Source: Cellulosimicrobium composti
GTDB lineage: Bacteria; Actinomycetota; Actinomycetes; Actinomycetales; Cellulomonadaceae
Reading direction: 5' to 3'
DNA length: 64,000 nucleotides
NCBI RefSeq assembly: GCF_009711085.1
Contig: NZ_WMKA01000003.1
Coordinates: 123,161-187,160 of the forward strand
Shown: piece by piece, positions 60,179-64,000 of the stretch
Numbering within the stretch: the first letter of the stretch is position 1
How the letters are laid out: each line of letters begins with the position of its first letter
Notes under the pieces: generated by a model
Databases searched by the model: none
Seen by the model: the letters and a program-made list of their open reading frames with translations, nothing else
Told to the model about the DNA's origin: nothing
Program-made: the position numbers and the translations under genes

Positions 60179-62941
60179 TTACTTCTTGGCGGCCGTCTTC
60201 TTCGCCGCGGGCTTGCGGGCCGTCGTGCGCTTCTTCTTCGCCGGGCCCTGGGCGCGCTTCTCCGCGAGCAGCTCGATGGCCTGCTCGGGCGTGATCGACT
60301 CCGGCGTGACGTCGCGCGGGAGCGTGCGGTTCGTCTCGCCGTCGGTCACGTACGCGCCGAACCGGCCGTCCTTGACGACGATCGGCTTGCCGCTGTTCGG
60401 GTCCTCGCCGAGCTCGCGCAGCGGCGGCGTCGCGGCGCGCTGACCCCGGCCGCGCTTGGGCTGCTTGTACAGCTCGAGCGCCTCCTCGAGCGTCACGGTG
60501 AACATCGACTCCTCGTCGGGGAGCGAGCGCGAGTCCGTGCCCTTCTTGAGGTACGGCCCGTAACGGCCGTTCTGCGCCGTGATCTCCTCGCCCGACTCCG
60601 GGTCGGTCCCGACGACGCGCGGCAGCGAGAGCAGGCGCAGCGCGTCGTCGAGCGTGATCGTGTCGAGCGACTGCGTCTTGAGCAGCGACGCGGTCCGCGG
60701 CTTGGGCTGCGCCGCCTTCGCCTTCTTCTGCGCCGCGGCGGACAGGCTCGTGTCGATCGGCGGGAGGTCGAGCACCTCGGTGACGTACGGCCCGTACCGG
60801 CCGGCCTTCGCGATGATCTCGTTGCCCGACGCGGGGTCGGTGCCGAGCACCTTGCCGTCGTCCGCGCCCGCGGCGAGCAGCTCGCGCGCCTTGGCGACCG
60901 TGAGCTCGTCGGGGGCGACGTCGTCCGGCACGGACGCGCGCGGCGGGTTCTCGCCCTCCTTGACGGGGACCGAGAGGTCCTCGACGTACGGCCCGTAGCG
61001 GCCGACGCGGAGCTGGATGCCCTCGCCGATCGGCACCGAGTTGATGCCGCGCGCGTCGATCTCGCCGAGGTTCGCGACGAGGTCGCGCAGGCCCTCGGCG
61101 TCCGCGCCCTTGGCCGCGTCGCCGAAGTAGAACTGCGTGAGCCACTCCACCCGGTCGCGACGGCCGGCGGCGATCTCGTCGAGGTCGGCCTCCATGCGCG
61201 CCGTGAAGTCGTAGTCGACGAGGCGGTCGAAGTGCTCCTCGAGCAGCCGCACGACGGCGAACGCGAGCCAGCTCGGCACGAGCGCCTGCCCGCGCGAGAG
61301 CACGTACCCGCGGTCCTGGATCGTCGAGATCGTCGACGCGTACGTCGACGGCCGCCCGATCCCGAGCTCCTCGAGCGCCTTGACGAGGCTCGCCTCCGTG
61401 TAGCGCGGCGGCGCGGAGGTCGAGTGCCCGTCCGCGGTGAGGTCGTCGCCGCGCAGGGCGTCGCCCTCCGTCATCTGCGGCAGGCGCGCGTCCTCGCCCT
61501 TGGGCGCGGCCGCGGGGGCGTCCTCGGCGTACCGGTCGACGTCGGAGCCCTCCTCGTACGCGGCGAGGAACCCGCGGAACGTGATCACGGTGCCGGACGC
61601 GGCGAAGACGGCGTCACGCCCCGCGACGTCGCCCGCGTCGGCGGAGAGCGCCGCGCCGAGGCGCACCGAGGCCGTCGAGCCCTTCGCGTCCGCCATCTGC
61701 GACGCGACCGTGCGCTTCCACACGAGCTCGTAGAGCTTGAACTGGTCGTCGCTCAGCTCGCGCTTGACCTGCGCGGGCGTGCGGAACGAGTCGCCCGCGG
61801 GGCGGATGGCCTCGTGCGCCTCCTGCGCGCCCTGGTTCTTCGCGGCGTAGACGCGCGGCTTCTCCGGGACGAACTCGGGGCCGTACAGCTCGGCCGCCTG
61901 GCGGCGGGCCGCCGTCGTGGCCTCGGCCGAGAGCGACGGCGAGTCCGTGCGCATGTAGGTGATGTAGCCGTTCTCGTACAGCGACTGCGCGGTGCGCATC
62001 GCCTGGCGCGACGACATGCGCAGCTTGCGGCTGGCCTCCTGCTGGAGGGTCGACGTCGTGAACGGCGCCGCCGGGCGGCGCGTGTACGGCTTGGTCTCGA
62101 GCGAGCGCACGGTGAACGCGGCGTCCGCGAGGCCCGACACCACGGACCGCGCCGTGGCCTCGTCGAGGTGCGCGACGCCGTCGCGCGCCGCACCCGCCTT
62201 GAGCTGCCCGCGGTCGTCGAAGTCGCGACCCGACGCGACGCGCGCGTCCCCGAGCTGCACGAGGCGCGCGCCGAACGCCTTGCCCGCGTCCGGCGCGGAC
62301 GCGTCCGCGTGCTCGAACGTGCCGGTGACGTCCCAGTACTCCGCGGGGACGAACGCCATGCGCTCACGCTCGCGCTCGACCACGAGGCGCGTCGCGACCG
62401 ACTGCACGCGCCCGGCGGACAGCCCCTGGGCGATCTTGCGCCACAGCACGGGCGAGACCTCGTAGCCGTAGAGGCGGTCGAGGATGCGGCGGGTCTCCTG
62501 CGCGTCGACGAGGTGCTCGTCGAGGTCGCGCGTGTTCTGCAGCGCCCGCTGGATCGCCTCGCGCGTGATCTCGTGGAAGACCATCCGCTTGACCGGGACC
62601 TTCGGCTTGAGCGCCTCGAGGAGGTGCCACGCGATGGCCTCGCCCTCGCGGTCCTCGTCCGTCGCGAGGTAGAGCTCGTCGGCGTCCTTGAGCGCGCGCT
62701 TGAGCTCCGCGACCTTCTTCTTCTTGTCGGCGTACACCTCGTAGTACGGGTCGAACCCGTGGTCGACGTCGACCGCGAACTTCCCGTACGGGCCCTTCTT
62801 CATGTCCGCGGGCAGCTCGGACGGCTGCGGCAGGTCGCGGATGTGGCCGACGCTCGCCTCGACCTCGTAGTCGTCGCCGAGGTAGCCCTGGATCTTGCGA
62901 GCCTTGGCGGGCGACTCGACGATCACGAGCTTGCGTGGCAT
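60179..62941 (-). CDS. topA: DNA topoisomerase I
   Basis: The 920-residue type IA enzyme relaxes negative supercoils. The Toprim domain is at the N-terminus (KLVIVESPAKARKIQGYLG and the acidic triad region LATDEDREGEAIAWHLLE). The active-site Tyr329 is in YITYMRTDS. The C-terminal half lacks zinc fingers; it has repeated actinobacterial modules with GRYGPYV, GRYGPYL and GRFGAYV (at least five). A Lys/Ala-rich tail (KKKRTTARKPAAKKTAAKK) ends it. AAGCAGGATCGG precedes the ATG. The layout is as in mycobacterial and Streptomyces TopoI. Confidence 0.96.
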   Translation of the reverse strand: MPRKLVIVESPAKARKIQGYLGDDYEVEASVGHIRDLPQPSELPADMKKGPYGKFAVDVDHGFDPYYEVYADKKKKVAELKRALKDADELYLATDEDREGEAIAWHLLEALKPKVPVKRMVFHEITREAIQRALQNTRDLDEHLVDAQETRRILDRLYGYEVSPVLWRKIAQGLSAGRVQSVATRLVVERERERMAFVPAEYWDVTGTFEHADASAPDAGKAFGARLVQLGDARVASGRDFDDRGQLKAGAARDGVAHLDEATARSVVSGLADAAFTVRSLETKPYTRRPAAPFTTSTLQQEASRKLRMSSRQAMRTAQSLYENGYITYMRTDSPSLSAEATTAARRQAAELYGPEFVPEKPRVYAAKNQGAQEAHEAIRPAGDSFRTPAQVKRELSDDQFKLYELVWKRTVASQMADAKGSTASVRLGAALSADAGDVAGRDAVFAASGTVITFRGFLAAYEEGSDVDRYAEDAPAAAPKGEDARLPQMTEGDALRGDDLTADGHSTSAPPRYTEASLVKALEELGIGRPSTYASTISTIQDRGYVLSRGQALVPSWLAFAVVRLLEEHFDRLVDYDFTARMEADLDEIAAGRRDRVEWLTQFYFGDAAKGADAEGLRDLVANLGEIDARGINSVPIGEGIQLRVGRYGPYVEDLSVPVKEGENPPRASVPDDVAPDELTVAKARELLAAGADDGKVLGTDPASGNEIIAKAGRYGPYVTEVLDLPPIDTSLSAAAQKKAKAAQPKPRTASLLKTQSLDTITLDDALRLLSLPRVVGTDPESGEEITAQNGRYGPYLKKGTDSRSLPDEESMFTVTLEEALELYKQPKRGRGQRAATPPLRELGEDPNSGKPIVVKDGRFGAYVTDGETNRTLPRDVTPESITPEQAIELLAEKRAQGPAKKKRTTARKPAAKKTAAKK

Positions 62942-63095
62942 CCGATCCTGCTTTCGTCCGTGAGTGCGTGTGGGTGGCGGGGCGTCCTGCCCGACGGCGT
63001 CGGGCGCCGCCGCGGGAGCGTCCGGTGCCGCTGGACGACCCTCCGGTCGTCGCCGTGGCAGCCTACGACCTTACTCCCGTCGCGCCAGCCGCACC

Positions 63096-64000
63096 CTACC
63101 CCCGAACGGCCCGTGCGTCCGGGCGGCCGGTGGCCTGGCGGACGAGGAGCAGGACGGCGAACGCCGCGGCCGTCACCGCGAGGACCCCGGCGACGCCCCC
63201 CGCGTACGCGGTGACGTCCTGCGCCGTCGTCGTGCCCCACGTGGCGGGCGTGGCGCGCAGCGCGAGCCCCGCCGCGACCCCGGCCGCGGCCGCGCCGAGG
63301 AGGAGCAGGACGGCGACGACGGTCGAGCCGGGCGTCGGACCGGCGCCCGGGTCGAGCGCCGAGCGGGGCGTGAAGGCGCACACGAGCGCGGCCCACGCGA
63401 GGACGACGAGGACGGCGGCCACGACGTCGCTCGGGCGGTGCCACTGCCCGACGAGGGTGGACACCCCCGTCGCCGCCGTGTACGCCCCGCCGAGCACCGC
63501 CACGAGCGCGCGGGCCCCGCGCGGCACGACGAGGAGCAGGGCCGCGGCGACGGAGCCCGCGACGGTCGTGTGGCCGCTGGGCAGCGAGTTCTCCCAGTGC
63601 CAGCCGCCGATGAGCTCCTCCCGCCCGAGGAGCGAGTGCTTGACGAGCTGCGTCGTGACGTTCGCGCCCACGACGAGGAACGCGACCTGCACGGCCAGGC
63701 CCCACCGGCGGCGCAGCAGCGCGATGCCCATCGCCGCGCCGAGGCCGCCGACGACGAACGCGATCGAGACGGTGTCGAGCACCGGCTCGGCGACCGTCCA
63801 CAGCTCGCCCTGACCCGTCACGGCGCCGTCGAACGCGGCACGCTCGAGCATCTGCCCCGCGTAGGTGTCGACGAAGAAGCGCCACACGAGCCACCCGCCC
63901 GCGACGGCTAGCACCGCGACGACCGCCGCGACGACGCGCGACGCGACGCTCGGCCCGTCGCCGTCCGGGCGCGCGCCCGGGCGTGCGGGCGCGGGCCGCG
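63096..64000 (-). CDS. PAP2-family membrane phosphatase (5' end beyond window)
   Basis: The visible part has several hydrophobic helices and the phosphatidic-acid-phosphatase motifs: KHSLLGREEL (motif I), PSGHTT (motif II) and GQWHRPSDV (motif III with His and Asp). The frame is open to the right edge and a hydrophobic helix (RVVAAVVAVLAVAGGWLVWRFF) continues upstream of the in-window GTG at 63914, so the true start is beyond 64000. It probably dephosphorylates undecaprenyl- or lipid-pyrophosphate at the membrane. Confidence 0.8.
   Translation of the reverse strand, partial: RPAPARPGARPDGDGPSVASRVVAAVVAVLAVAGGWLVWRFFVDTYAGQMLERAAFDGAVTGQGELWTVAEPVLDTVSIAFVVGGLGAAMGIALLRRRWGLAVQVAFLVVGANVTTQLVKHSLLGREELIGGWHWENSLPSGHTTVAGSVAAALLLVVPRGARALVAVLGGAYTAATGVSTLVGQWHRPSDVVAAVLVVLAWAALVCAFTPRSALDPGAGPTPGSTVVAVLLLLGAAAAGVAAGLALRATPATWGTTTAQDVTAYAGGVAGVLAVTAAAFAVLLLVRQATGRPDARAVRG

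Overview
The window is very GC-rich, densely coded chromosomal DNA with G/C-ending codons, frequent GTG starts, four-base start/stop overlaps and several genes that look leaderless (a -10 box about 6 nt before the start codon). With F420-type enzymes, a two-N-domain ClpC, a TopoI with a lysine-rich tail and LutABC, this points to an actinomycete. Micrococcales of the Cellulomonadaceae/Promicromonosporaceae type is my best guess, as an inference. I see no prophage, insertion sequence, CRISPR array or rRNA. There is one tRNA (Thr, anticodon CGU).

Layout. 0-3.1 kb: an STAS anti-sigma antagonist and an HATPase anti-sigma kinase, convergent with a bacteriophytochrome fused to a PPM/SpoIIE phosphatase, so a likely light-controlled partner switch. 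3.4-6.1 kb: an orphan ABC ATPase, then a DGPF/YCII protein and its ECF42-type sigma factor behind a matching promoter. 6.1-7.7 kb: a compact four-gene operon of a coiled-coil protein and small membrane-linked proteins. 8-13.3 kb: aldo/keto reductase, FabH, a membrane protein, an F420/FMN PPOX protein and a serine hydrolase. 13.4-17.3 kb: an LldR-like regulator, twin operators and lutABC for L-lactate oxidation. 17.4-20.4 kb: Nudix, nucleoside-kinase-like, lipoprotein and PrmC-like genes.

20.4-31.0 kb is a complete non-phosphorylating L-fucose locus. It holds fuconate dehydratase, a GntR/FCD regulator, a ribose-type ABC importer, FucU mutarotase, diketo-deoxyfuconate hydrolase, an aldose dehydrogenase (AKR), an SDR and a lactonase-type amidohydrolase. 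A CATCTGATG palindrome sits at two of its promoters. The known products of this route are pyruvate and L-lactate, and lutABC a few kb away would oxidise the lactate.

31-64 kb: clpC; an unknown acidic protein; USP; cupin; a DUF4126-like membrane protein; a LacI regulator; a His-rich CPH-type copper P-type ATPase behind a perfect CsoR-type box; a small alpha/beta hydrolase; a proline-rich surface protein; tRNA-Thr; a secreted S33 peptidase; an F420 LLM enzyme; an epimerase with divergent HxlR; holB-tmk; HAD; MarR; an oxidoreductase; a MacB/FtsX-type ABC exporter; an MFS/MarR pair; a PadR/HAAS pair; topA; and a PAP2 phosphatase cut by the right edge. Three intergenic palindromes share the terminal sequence CGCCGAACA(T/C)G and lie just after stop codons, which suggests a repeat family used as transcription ends.
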